From: Bryobacterales bacterium
Lineage (GTDB): Bacteria > Acidobacteriota > Terriglobia > Bryobacterales > Bryobacteraceae
Length of the DNA: 36,668 nucleotides
NCBI GenBank assembly: GCA_016713735.1
Contig: JADJOP010000036.1
Coordinates: forward strand, 1 to 36,668
Direction: 5' to 3'
A program made the translations under genes and the position numbers. Shown one piece after another: positions 24,601 to 32,264 of the stretch. Below the pieces are notes generated by a model. It was not told the origin of the DNA. It ran no database searches and worked only from the letters and a program-made list of their open reading frames with translations. Each line of letters starts with the position of its first letter. The stretch's first letter is position 1.

Positions 24601-25868
24601 GCGCCGCCTACACCTGGGACCCTCGCGGCCGCCTCGCCAGCCTCGCCTGGTACTCTCCCTCAAGTACCGTCATCCGCTCATGGAATTACTCGTATGACGC
24701 CGCCGGACGCCGCACCCAGGCCCTCCTCAACGATGGCTCCATCAACTGGACCTACGACGCCCTCGGTCGCCTCACCTCCGAGACCATCGTCAGCACCACA
24801 TGGGGCAACGAATCCGGCTCCTGGAGTTACGACGCCGCCGGCAACCGCCTCGACCCCGGCGCCACCTTCGGCCCTGACCACCGCCAGCTCACCTTCGACA
24901 CCGAGTCGTTCGCTTACGACGCCGCCGGCAATATGGCCACCAGCTTCGGCCGCGCTCTCACCTTCGACGAGCGCAACCGCCTCGTCGCCACCCCCTTCGC
25001 CAGCTTCCGCTATAACGGCCTCGGTAACCGCGACCAAGTCAACACCAACGTCTCCCGCTCCTACGTGTACGACGGCGAGAATATCGTACACATCTTCAGC
25101 GGAGCCAGCTTCGCACACCATTTCACCTTCGGCCTTGCTACCGATGAGCTTCTCTTCGCCCGTAACGATACTGCCTCCCGTTTCTTCGTCACCGATGAGC
25201 AAGGCTCCGTCATCGCCATAACCAATGAAACCGGCGGCGTGCTCCAAAGCTGGGCCTACGACGCCTGGGGCAATCGCATTCATGCTTCCGCTGTCGGTGG
25301 CGTCGCCTTTGGCGGCATCAACTTCAACCCCTTCAGCTTCCAGGCAAAAGAGACACTCATCGATTTCGTCGGCCTCTACCACTTCCGCGCCCGCGCCTAC
25401 CGCCCCGACATGGGCCGTTTCATCCAGAAAGATCCCGCCCGTGGCTCCAGCTTCCACCCCGCTTCGCGCCACCCCTACCAGTTCGCCTTCAACCGGCCCA
25501 CGCAGTTCGTCGACCCGACAGGGCTCTCGGCCACGCAGTACGGCTTGATGATCAAAGAAAATAAGGCCGCCGAAGGGGCCGGCATCCTCATCGCCGGGCT
25601 CAGTGCGTTCGGCGGGACCAACCTCGCCTTCGTCGGCAACTTCCTCGACCGCCGCTTGCAGCACCCCGGTGAAACCACCTCCGCCTCCGCCACCCAGGCC
25701 ATTGCGTCAGCCGAACAGGACATCGAAACCGTCCTCGATGAATTCGAATCCTGGTACGAGGATAACGAGGCCAGCATCGCCCAAGGCCTCAACGACGGCG
25801 CCGGCTATGGCCACACCCTCGGCGGTTACTGGCTGAACTATGCCGTGCTGGGCATTCCGCCGTTCTAA
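18690..25868 (+). CDS. Giant secreted RHS/YD-repeat protein with CARDB, FG-GAP and Ig-like domains
   Basis: It is 2392 residues and fully intact. The signal peptide spans 1-23. CARDB domain 1 (about 25-120) precedes FG-GAP/VCBS propeller repeats (about 155-520) with calcium-type DxDGDGxPEIV loops (DLDGDGFPEIV, DIDADGRPEIV, DIDGDGLPEIV). CARDB 2 follows at about 590-700, fibronectin III at about 700-790, four He_PIG/cadherin-like repeats at about 800-1158 (each with ASDPDAG or ATDPDPG and an SGxxxWTP turn), and an Ig-like domain. An RHS N-terminal module starts at about 1268 (LPLTVQRRYDSRKPYWNDFG), then YD repeats, then the RHS core (GLYHFRARAYRPDMGRFIQK, FVDPTG) near 2227-2275. The tail of about 116 residues after DPTG is acidic and glycine-rich and matches no toxin family I know. 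It is probably a cell-surface or released adhesion protein. No immunity gene follows. Confidence 0.9.
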   Translation: MRQILIPSFLLLTGWALFFGQASPDLTVEAISTAGVATDSQTLAVSGSLTPTIRNLGAGAASSFLVRVYEDRNSNAVYNAGVDALLGSTTIASLGAGATAAPSIPLSGTLQFAGNILYVHADAANAVTESNESNNTRHSGQGATFTPGAGGLNPSVLWERRTFTVLPTSRRVTSPLAVGDLDGDGFPEIVFSTYVSNEDLNGHLRILDGRTGAEKFTQTDPALEVRPTAGISLGDIDADGRPEIVTLDEACQVIAFEHDGVFKWRGAVSVATGGRCFGGVNIADLNRDGTPEIVAGRRAYSNTGALLWTGTGLNGGDLGPLTYAVDLSGDANLEVVVGPTVYNSTGGILFNRSATYAEAYSATADIDGDGLPEIVFKPRLQQVAVALENDGTTKWSAPWPQGGGGPPTIGNFDSDPEPEIGIAALTEYRVYEANGTLKWTNSIIDSSSGVTSSTIFDFDNDGIVEVVFADQEYLYIWRGTDGFELFRASRPSATGVEMPVVADVDGNGHADIVVPYRAPGVAGSGIAVYYNSSLTWAKTRKVWNQPSYSITHINDNLTIPTTFTPNWLSPGLNNFLLNTFLPGTGSPTAIGDFTISYLRRNDAEFPAKSILAARVGNGGAADLVAASVQFRLGSGGPLLCSTATTVILAPGAFQDVSCEYLNPTPGPQTIVATVDPANLLNEADENNNAAGALLTIGLGPNVTVSGLTVRARDAAIDLKWTPIPGAAAYNIYRRAGSNPYALHRAAYVNALGAFADTGLTNNTVYSYQVRWLNSTGVESAPGTEASAMPIPRTQRNDTAPTITSLPVTQARAGALYQYQMLASDPDAGQTKTFEIQSPPTGLTIHPTSGLIQWTPLTNQAGTHRILASVRDSRNRVTIQYFDVFVETQLINTAPSITSSPISSAIVGRPYAYTMRASDPDAGDLLTFFFSAAPFGMGIHPTTGVLSWTPSLAQTGPHNVIAGVRDLAGFTRLQSFTIQVTNPNRQPTITSTAPTAGAIGNTYSYTPAATDPDPGDILSWSLVEAPTGATINSASGLVLFNAAAPGAYPFTIEVADLLGAFHRQSFTVNIAAIVNNPPVFTSTPPTNVEAGQSLVYQAAATDPEADTILFSLVSGPNGMAITPTGRLTWTIPNNAAGSQNVVLRAADPSGASSQQAFTLTIAPIDTTPPTISILSPANDALVAGEVPVTGTVTDANLVSWKLEYQISGGASWVLLNEGTTPVTNGPLGVLPATLLANNPYVLRLSAFDRRQGLFVQNIVRVGGDTVKLGAFTLDYTDLRLPSLGLPLTVQRRYDSRKPYWNDFGSGWALGFSQLDLRTDANYNAYVTLPSGREAIFAFTPVMPSPVFPTLENRYTAPPGVDDKLENLDCPAFLGGGQGLACLGGDTPFAAYSPKRWRLTTKEGTIFTLDHSVITRIEDRAGNWMQITPTGITSSDGRNVQFQRDGSARITQITDARGYRHLYAYDSLGRLIQHTDPANKVTLFEYAAASHRISRIVGPGGCEAVRQEFDAAGRLSARIDSAGLRTEYTYDLPGRRLIKLLPGPITTIETYDAAGNVLSFQDGEGQLRQYAYDASGRRTLTIMPSGRRIARTFDANGNPATEEDGPNGGPFLITSYQWTPENLLARITRPNGDYQTFSYNTLGNLTHTRIFNAATTQVEEQLFTYDAQGRLLSEAGERGIFQYSYDAAGNLFRITDGAGRIRNFVYDSTGNIVTAYNGAGERFDRSWDGYGLPGPVTIAGALFRTQSWNEFGLPAATGNALGQSFQFAYSCSGELSQVTDPLNGLTRYTRNGLGSITAMVDALNRTTAYTYDRNGLRTSRTSPAGDVHNETYTPDGNLASSNTGLGPVQFTYDAYGRKLTESTAARTETFSYDTRGRVTSIVSTGVNPGTMSFTHNAANRLTSVTDRFGHTVSYTYDSFGRRASMTAPDGAVTTYLYDASGRISRITTGANWAEYSYDSSARRSGLLYSNGVRAAYTWDPRGRLASLAWYSPSSTVIRSWNYSYDAAGRRTQALLNDGSINWTYDALGRLTSETIVSTTWGNESGSWSYDAAGNRLDPGATFGPDHRQLTFDTESFAYDAAGNMATSFGRALTFDERNRLVATPFASFRYNGLGNRDQVNTNVSRSYVYDGENIVHIFSGASFAHHFTFGLATDELLFARNDTASRFFVTDEQGSVIAITNETGGVLQSWAYDAWGNRIHASAVGGVAFGGINFNPFSFQAKETLIDFVGLYHFRARAYRPDMGRFIQKDPARGSSFHPASRHPYQFAFNRPTQFVDPTGLSATQYGLMIKENKAAEGAGILIAGLSAFGGTNLAFVGNFLDRRLQHPGETTSASATQAIASAEQDIETVLDEFESWYEDNEASIAQGLNDGAGYGHTLGGYWLNYAVLGIPPF

Positions 25869-26223
25869 CCACCAGCGGAGCAGGGGCCGCTTCCGCGGCA
25901 GCCACGCCGCGACCCGCTTGCGAAACGGCCAGCCCAGAACGGCCCTCACCCCGCGCCACGCTGAGGGGCGTGCATGGTTCCTCGGCCATGGTCCTCGGCG
26001 GCAACGCCCCCCTCGTGTGGGCGCTCAGCCTTGCCGGGTTGCCCGCCGCGCCCTAAAGGGGCTTCGGCGGAGGCGCTCGATGCCGATGCCGGACTAGACT
26101 CGTCACTCGCCTGTGAGCAAGGCGGAGTTTGCATGCATCGGTGGTGCAAGCGCTGGCTCACACTATCCGCACACAAGGCTGAGTCCCGACTCTGCCGCTT
26201 AGACTGGAAGTGATTGGAAAGGA

Positions 26224-26269
26224 TGGAGCCCCCCGCCGGATTCGAACCGGCGACCTACTGATTACAAAA
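26224..26269 (-). other. 3' half of tRNA-Thr(TGT), likely attachment-site scar
   Basis: The minus strand carries an anticodon-loop sequence TTTGTAA with TCAGT, then a perfect T-arm (GCCGG-TTCGAAT-CCGGC), a 7-base acceptor 3' strand GGGGGGC, discriminator T and CCA. The 5' half of a tRNA is absent: no GCCCCCC acceptor strand or D-arm lies upstream. A 3'-half fragment of this kind is the classic product of tyrosine-integrase insertion at a tRNA gene. The accessory region 27-35 kb lies on the side where the element would be. Confidence 0.65.
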
Positions 26270-26397
26270 GCAACCCTGTCAAGTAGTTTTTGTGGTCATT
26301 TGTTCTCTCTTGTCCCGGGCTTACTGATCTCACGAGACCAGAGAAGTGAATGAACTCCGGTGGGAAGCGCGGGGAGACGTGGGAGTCGTGCTGGCTG

Positions 26398-26428
26398 CTG
26401 ACAAGAATGCTGACAAGATTCTTGTCAG
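26398..26428. repeat. Short inverted repeat
   Basis: CTGACAAGAAT and ATTCTTGTCAG form 11-bp perfect arms around a 9-base spacer that itself repeats GCTGACAAG. It lies 130 bases from the tRNA fragment. It may be an integrase or excisionase binding site, or simply a folded 3' end. Confidence 0.4.
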
Positions 26429-27247
26429 CGGCATCGCGGTGTCACCGTGACGTGCTCATTTGACAGGTGCGCCTGAACCCTCCATCTGTATGCCCTTGGG
26501 GCCCGCATGGATTCTCCAAAAGGCAACCCGACGAATCGTCCAGAATAGCCGCCTTCGGTTGCACCGCCAACTTTGTCGCTCATCCACACACGGAAGATGT
26601 TGGCGAGAACAACTCAGAGAAGCGCCTTGGTGGTGTAAGTGCTTCGCGCGATGCCGGCGCGGATCGACAAAGGACAAGGAATACCCGGGAATCAAGCCGC
26701 TCCCCGGAGTCGCCACGAGGATGCCCGGCGGCACAATCCTTAGAAGGCGGCGAACAGTCCGGATCGGTCGCCCTCTCCACCTGGTCCCCTCGAGAGCGCG
26801 AGTCCCTCTTGTTGTTCATCCGCGGGCTGTAGCCGAAGCCGCGCACGTGCTTTCCTGATCCTGCCCTTGGCGCAACTGCCCGCGACGCAGCTCACGCTTC
26901 CAATCCCGTAAAGCAATATGATCGAACAGAGGAAAAATGTCGCCCAGCTCAGTGATGGAGGCGGCGAAGGAGCTGATTCTTTTGTTTACAGCCCAGCGAG
27001 GCAGGATTTAGGTGCGAAGAGTGTGCCCCGTGCTGATGCGATCAGCCTACCTCTTCTGCCGCCGCCGACAGTTACGGCCCAGGTTTGGAGACCAAGCCAT
27101 GCGTTCTGACGTCCAGCTTGAACACGAGGCACCAAGCAGACAGTAGGCCGGCAGCAGGCAAGGGGATGGTCTGTGGCCTGCTGTAAGAAATCGTCATGCC
27201 GCACCGGCGCGAGTCCGCGCAGCGCGGTGAGTCACTGCCCTCTCCAA

Positions 27248-28648
27248 TCACGGTTGGGGTTGTAGGATCGTTGCGGCGCCGATTATCGCGAGCGATCGTC
27301 TACCGCGTGTGAGTGCGACGTAGAGGTTGTTTCTATTGAGCCGTTCAGGGTCGAGGACGATGGCGTGGTCGAACTCCAGCCCTTTGAGGAGGAGCGTGTG
27401 GGCTGTCGTCATGCGCGTAAGTCGTCGTCCGTGCTGTCGCGTGTGCTGCCGAACGAGTGTGATCGCGTCCTCCACTCTCGCTGCACGACCTTCGATAAGC
27501 GCGACGAACGCGCGACGGACCTCGTAGTAAAGTTCGGGTCTGTGCAACGGGTGTCGGGAGTCCTCGCCAAGACCATGAGCGCGTTCGGGACAGGGACGAG
27601 ATCGGCAGCGTCCGCAACGAGCCGCAGCGATCGGGCCTGTTCGGCGGTGGCACCGTCGCGAACGCCTCGCGCTGACTGCGCGTTGCGTACAAGCCGGTCT
27701 CGCAGTTGTTGGTTGAATCCGGTATGGCAGGTGGCTGCCAAGTCGAGGATTGCCTCGACGCGCGACGGTCCGGTGGACTCGGCGATCGCGGTGGCGTGTG
27801 TTGTAAAGGCTTCGTCGTCCATCGGTTCGACGACGAGTGGACCACGTTGTTGGATGGCTACGCGATGTGCCTGCGGTGCCCATTGCGTGATGACCGCTGT
27901 CGTCCCCTCGGCACGATTGAGGGCCGCTCTGAGCATGTTGTTGCGCTCAACGGGTGTTCTCGGACGGTAGACACGCACCGTTGCCGGTAGGCCAACGGTC
28001 AGATCGATTGACCGACCGTGCGCAAGCGTTTCCCGCACGTGGTCCATCCACGCGGCGAGGGCGGGATCGTGTAACCAGCGGTGTGGGGTATCGAGTGGAT
28101 CAAGGGCAGGGAAACGTGGGAGGACGTGATCGTTCCAGTCGACGGTGGGCTCGATGAAGTTGAAGATCGACTGTAGCGGGTCACCGAGGATGCGACACGG
28201 GGAGGGAGGCCGGCGAGGGCTGCGATCAGGTGGTGTTGTCCGAGGGTGCAGTCCTGATACTCGTCGACGTAGGCGGCGCCGTAGGTCGCATTGATCGAGT
28301 ACCTGACGGGGGAGGTTGTGAGGGTTGGGTCACGCCAGTATAGATCTGCGACCAGTTTTCCTCGTGCGCTTGTGCTGGCGGTGTGTATCCAGTTGTGATC
28401 GGGTATGCGATGGCGTAGTCTCTCGCCCAGCCGGCGATCGTGTCGATGCGGCAGCGTCGTGGCGGTACGTCGAGTGCTCGCAGTCGTTGTCGGAGGGCGT
28501 GTACTCCGGCGTGGGTGTGGGTGAGGACAAGGTGTCGTCGGTCGGGGCCGTCGAGCAGCGCTCGTGCGATGAGTTCTGTCTTCCCGTACCCTGCTGGTGC
28601 GCAGACGGAGGCGTGATGGCTGTGTGAAAGGGTGGCGGGGTCGGTCAC
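27248..28648 (-). CDS. gajB: GajB-like UvrD/Rep-type helicase of a Gabija-like system, frameshifted
   Basis: It is about 467 residues in several frames. Starting at GTG 28648 (18 bases after the upstream stop), the sequence shows superfamily 1 helicase motifs in order: Walker A with CAPAGYGKTELIARALL, Ia region LVLTHTHAGVHALRQRL, Walker B YVDEYQDC, motif III GDPLQSIFNF, motif V HTLLLKGLEFDHAIVLD, and motif VI NLYVALTRGRRSL, ending at 27248. This length is close to GajB of known Gabija systems (about 490). Helicases of this kind beside an OLD-type nuclease define Gabija anti-phage defence. At least three indels are needed. Base composition and codon use look lower in GC than the neighbouring host genes, fitting transfer. 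Confidence 0.75.
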
Positions 28649-28666
28649 GGTGCAGCCACGCGCGGA

Positions 28667-30309
28667 TTATTTCAGTACGGCTGCCGTGTCGGTCTGCGGC
28701 ATAGCAATCAAGTGTTGTGCGATGACTGCACCTGCGGCCTCCCGAATTGCAGTTGCTTGTACCAATCCTTTTCCTTGGCGGTCTTGCCGAGGGCAGTGCG
28801 GAGTACGGGGATTCGGGCCAATCGATTGGCGGAGAGCTCAGGTCGACCGTAGTACCTGTGGGGAGTCGTGCTTTGACCTGATCTCGCAGTGCATGCTCCT
28901 CGTAGTACGTCATGGCGATTCTGAGAAGTTCTATGATGCCGGTCCATGGGAGGTCGGCCATGAGAGCTTCCTCCGTGCAAACAGTGTCGTTGTACATTGC
29001 GACGGGGATGCCTTCTTGTCGCAGCGCTACAGCTGTGCGTGCCGCAGCAACGTCGGAATCCATGTAGACCATGACGTCGTAGCCGAGTTGTTTGAGCTTC
29101 CTTGCCCTTGCGGGGGGCAACGCTGCCTCCGCCGTCAATGGCGAGGGCTCCGGTGCAGGCCATGGGGATGGCGTCGGCTGCCCAGTGGTCGTCGAGGGAT
29201 CGGATGATGCCGACTTCCGTGGGACCTTCGCAGACGAGAATCCGTCGTGCCAGCAGGCTTTCCGCGCTTCGCGGACGGTTTTTGAAGCTCGTGCGTGGGT
29301 ACGGTTTGTGCTGTGACCTCTTGGTCGCTCGCGCGGATGACGGTGAGGGCTTCCGATGCAATTTCGTGGACGACGACAGGCGAGTGTGTGGTCATAATGA
29401 CCTGCAACCCGTTCATCGCCGCGAGTTGTCGTAGGAGTCGTCTGATACGGTGTGGTTCGGGGCCGTGTTCGAATTCGTCGATGAGGAGTATCGCCGGTGC
29501 GTCGGTGATCATGCTGTGGAGTGCCACGGCGAGGATACGGCGTGTGCCGAGCCCGAAGAGTCGGGACGGGACGACTCCATCGTGGAGGCTGAGGCATCCC
29601 GTGCGGAGTTGCATTGCCTTGCTGTCGAGCGATGCCTTGTAGCTAGTGCGTGGTCGGACGCCGAATTTTACGGCGGTGGTCTGGAGGGTATTGGCGGTCG
29701 TTGTGAGTTGTGGGTGGTCTTCTGCTCGAAACGCGTCGCGCGCCGCTTTCGCCGCGCGGGCAAACGTCGTGGCGGCGCCGTCCTGATCGGTCGTTGCCTT
29801 TGGTCAGGGAGGGAACCGTTCGTCCACGTGAGTTGACGGTCGATCGTATCGACGCGGGTCATATTGCAGAGCGCGCGTTGTCGCGCAGAGATCGTCTTCT
29901 CATGAGGATGGTGATCGGCGATCACGTGCCAGACTGGCTCGTTGTCGCTGTTGAGGGTAAAGCGGATGGTGAGTGCTGGAACATCCTCGGGTGCCGGTTC
30001 GTCGTGCAATTCACCGGCTGCGCTCCAGCCGCGCTGGAGAAAGCAGAAAACGTCCTCTCGCAAGAGTTCCGCTGGCGGGTCGGCGATCGTTGCCGCTATC
30101 GTGATCGGGTTCTGCGTTGTCAGCTCATGACAATCCGTCTCGTCAATCGAGAGGTTCCACGACGGCCACAGAACGATTTCCATCGCAGCGAGAATAGTGG
30201 ACTTTGTCGCGTCACCCGCCCCGATGAGGCAGTTCAGGGTAGGCTGCGGACTCCAAGAGAGGGTCCTGATGCCACGGAAGTTCGCGACGTCGAGGCGGGT
30301 GATGCGCAT
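28667..30309 (-). CDS. gajA: GajA-like OLD-family ATPase/TOPRIM nuclease, frameshifted
   Basis: The ATG at 30309 begins MRITRLDVANFRGIRTL, the usual start of OLD/RecF-like ATPases. Walker A is GAGDATKST. Later come the signature-like GLGTRRILAVALH, Walker B AILLIDEFEHGPEP and the switch histidine VIMTTHSPVVVHE. The TOPRIM nuclease domain follows: ILVCEGPTEVGIIRSL (catalytic glutamate) and DVMVYMDSDVAAA (DxD metal site). The end is AGAVIAQHLIAMPQTDTAAV, stop at 28667-28669. About 547 residues, near the 578 of Bacillus GajA. A helicase gene follows directly, as in class 2 OLD/Gabija operons. Four or more indels split the frame, so either the consensus is poor or the locus is decaying. GajA relatives nick phage DNA when nucleotide levels fall; that is known for the family, not shown here. 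Confidence 0.78.
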
Positions 30310-30640
30310 GATGGTTGTGTGCTCCGAGAGCGTTCGCGTCGTGTTTGTTGACGCTCTCGATCGGCGCTGGAGTACAGTGTACTCTTTATAACATTAGTGG
30401 TCTTGAAAGGGAATAGTGACGCGGGTGTATCCACTGCCGGATATACGAGCGGGGTGGCCTCGGTATGTTCGAGATCACGTGTGAGGATATCGCCAAGTGT
30501 GATGTTCCATAACCGGCATCGGCCATACCACGCACGCGGGAATACCTCGTGTCCCGGTTTTGGGTCAACCAACACTGCGCCCACAACGGCGGGCGGATTG
30601 TCGAGGACGCACGTCGCATGAAACGCGAGCCGTGCTCATT
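30310..30640 (-). other. Unassigned reading upstream of gajA
   Basis: A minus-strand frame between about 30620 and 30390 reads TCVLDNPPAVVGAVLVDPKP and later WNITLGDILTRDLEHTEATP with LVYPAVDTPASLFPF. It has the look of real coding sequence, but there is a stop just upstream and its start (possibly ATG near 30637 in a neighbouring frame) needs an indel. I recognise no family. It may be a small third gene of the defence locus or a fragment. Confidence 0.35.
30370..30384. promoter_or_regulatory. Palindromic operator candidate upstream of gajA
   Basis: GAGTACAGTGTACTC is a perfect 15-bp palindrome around a central base. On the minus strand it directly follows GTTATAAA, a -10-like element, about 60 bases upstream of the gajA ATG. 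A repressor site at the start of a defence operon would fit. Confidence 0.45.
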
Positions 30641-30697
30641 GGGGTATTGTGGGCTCTGGACAGGGGAGATCAGGGACGGGGTCCGTCAGGGTTCGCT

Positions 30698-31234
30698 TCA
30701 TCGCTGGAAGTTGTATCCGAGTACCTCGCCAGGGTCAAGACGGCCTGTTAGCCCCTGTCCCCGAGGAATACTCGGCAGGGTTCTGATCTCGAAATGCAGA
30801 TGGGCTGGTTGCTTCGCAGCATCTGTTTGACCGGACCTCGCTATCACGTCACCTTCGATCACTACTTGTCCGGGGGTAACGGTGGCAGACATGAGGTGCG
30901 CGTAGAAAGCGAACAATCGCCGGATTCCATGCTGAAATTCCATGGTGACGCATAGACCATAACCTGATTGCTCATCTACAGTCTGGATGACGCCATTTGC
31001 TATCGCAAATACAGGTGTTCCAGTCGGAGCGTAGAGATCCCATCCTTGATGCGCTCTCTTGCCATCATCCCTAACCATCCCGTATGCGCCCCCCGCAGAA
31101 CTCTTCAGTGGTTGTTTTGCGGGCACTTGGCTACTGGGCAGGTTGTCACCATAGCTAACGGCAGGGTTTCCACCCGGATATCTGGCGTCATCTCGCTTGT
31201 TTCGCATGAACATTTCTTGCAGTGGAGGTCTCAT
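30698..31234 (-). CDS. M23-family (LytM) metallopeptidase without signal peptide
   Basis: The intact frame has 178 residues. The zinc site is complete: H62-x3-D66 in HQGWDLYAPTGTPVFAIANG, YAHL, and H145-L-H147 in HLHFEI. Such enzymes cut peptidoglycan cross-bridges. There is no N-terminal hydrophobic signal, only a polar 50-residue lead (MRNKRDDARYPGGNPAVSYG). It would therefore need a special route out, such as lysis or a secretion machine, or it acts as an effector or phage-type lysin. The start is uncertain: ATG 31234 has no good ribosome site, and ATG 31207 is possible. It lies between the defence genes and the IS66 element. Confidence 0.8.
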   Translation of the reverse strand: MRPPLQEMFMRNKRDDARYPGGNPAVSYGDNLPSSQVPAKQPLKSSAGGAYGMVRDDGKRAHQGWDLYAPTGTPVFAIANGVIQTVDEQSGYGLCVTMEFQHGIRRLFAFYAHLMSATVTPGQVVIEGDVIARSGQTDAAKQPAHLHFEIRTLPSIPRGQGLTGRLDPGEVLGYNFQR

Positions 31235-31446
31235 GGCATTCCATTCTGCTCTGGTATGTTCTCAAACGCAAACCCTCCCCCGCCCCAAGACCCGCCCCAG
31301 GATTTGTTTGGACTTGATTTGAAGGAGGGAGGGTCAGTGACCCAAATCCGGAAAAACTGAGCCAGGGGAAACTGGAGAGGGGTGGTGTGTAACGTAGCTT
31401 CGGGAAGGAAGAAGGGAGGGTACGCGATGGCGAGGAGCGGAGCGAG

Positions 31447-31468
31447 GTGAGCGCTCCGTGAACCCCAT
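31447..31468 (+). repeat. IS66 left inverted repeat
   Basis: This 22-base end begins GTGAGCGCTCCGTGAACC and pairs with 34663-34684, with mismatches at positions 10, 19 and 22. Confidence 0.75.
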
Positions 31469-31505
31469 CTTGTGAGCGGCGCCGGTCCAGCCTCAGACTG
31501 GAAGC

Positions 31506-31826
31506 ATGGGAAAGTCTCAACCCGAGGTGCAATCCCGGTGGATCCGGCTGATCGCCGAGCAGGGCGAAAGCGGCGAGACTGTCGGGGCATTCTGCCGGGA
31601 TCGCGGTCTTACCACGTCGCAGTTCTACACCTGGAGGAAGCGGTTGGGCGGCTCGGTGGCCGAGCGGTTCCTGGAAGTCCAGGTAGCGAAGGCGGCGCGG
31701 CAGGCGCCTCTCCAGCGAGGCGCCATTGCAGTCCGCCTCGGCGAAGGTTGTTGCGTGCTGGTGGAACCGGGTTTCGATGCGGACCATCTGCGGGCCGTTG
31801 TGGCGGCGCTGGAGACGCGTGGTTGA
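31506..31826 (+). CDS. tnpA: IS66 accessory protein TnpA
   Basis: It is 106 residues. The N-terminal helix-turn-helix reads SRWIRLIAEQGESGETVGAF followed by CRDRGLTTSQFYTWRKRLGG, typical of IS66 OrfA, which is thought to bind DNA and is needed for transposition. The stop TGA overlaps the TTG start of tnpB (TTGA), a coupling common in this family. The frame is intact. Confidence 0.88.
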   Translation: MGKSQPEVQSRWIRLIAEQGESGETVGAFCRDRGLTTSQFYTWRKRLGGSVAERFLEVQVAKAARQAPLQRGAIAVRLGEGCCVLVEPGFDADHLRAVVAALETRG

Positions 31827-32215
31827 CCACGCTGCCGAGTCTGCATTCGCTGGACCGTGCGCAGGGCGCGCGCATTTGGCTGGCCGCCGAAGCGGCCGAT
31901 ATGCGATGCGGTTTCGACCGTCTGGCCGAACGGGTGAGAAAGGTGATCGGACAGGATCCTCTGGGAGGGCATCTGTTCGTGTTCCGCTCGCGCCGCGGAG
32001 ATCGGTTGAAGATTCTCGTCTGGGACCGCGATGGGTTCGTGCTGTGGTACAAGCGGCTGGAGGCGGGCGTGATTAAATTGCCGCAACCGGAAGCGGGCGC
32101 GCGTTCGGTGGAGTTGAGGGCCGGCGAACTGGCGATGGTTCTGGACGGCATCGACATGTCGCGATTGCAGCGCGTGCCGCGCTATGAGCGCGGCGGGCCG
32201 CGAATCAGCGTGTAA
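31823..32215 (+). CDS. tnpB: IS66 accessory protein TnpB (Orf2)
   Basis: It is 130 residues from a TTG at 31823 that overlaps the tnpA stop. It shows the family core: DMRCGFDRLAERV, GHLFVFRSRRGDRLKILVWD, RDGFVLWYKRLEAG and the end RVPRYERGG. IS66 Orf2 proteins are essential for transposition but have no known catalytic motif. The frame is intact. Confidence 0.9.
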   Translation: MTTLPSLHSLDRAQGARIWLAAEAADMRCGFDRLAERVRKVIGQDPLGGHLFVFRSRRGDRLKILVWDRDGFVLWYKRLEAGVIKLPQPEAGARSVELRAGELAMVLDGIDMSRLQRVPRYERGGPRISV

Positions 32216-32264
32216 AGAGTGCGCGGTGGAGTAACATCGCTATCATCGTAACCCTCCTATCTAC

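Larger units (their letters stand above)
25869..27247. other. Long stretch without a supportable gene
   Basis: Apart from the tRNA fragment (26224-26269) and a short inverted repeat (26398-26428), I see nothing coding here. Open frames on both strands are short, mutually overlapping and without recognisable motifs or ribosome sites. The segment separates the RHS gene from the defence locus and is probably the boundary of an integrated region. Confidence 0.5.

Noticed and set aside
26456..26858. Overlapping frames on both strands, one with IPGYSLSFVDPRR
   Set aside because: No ribosome site, no family features and competing frames of similar length. Not supportable as a gene.
31325..31345. 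GGGTCAGTGACCC palindrome near the left IS66 end
   Set aside because: The half-sites are in reverse order and spacing compared with the UAS module, and no second copy lies 18 bases away.
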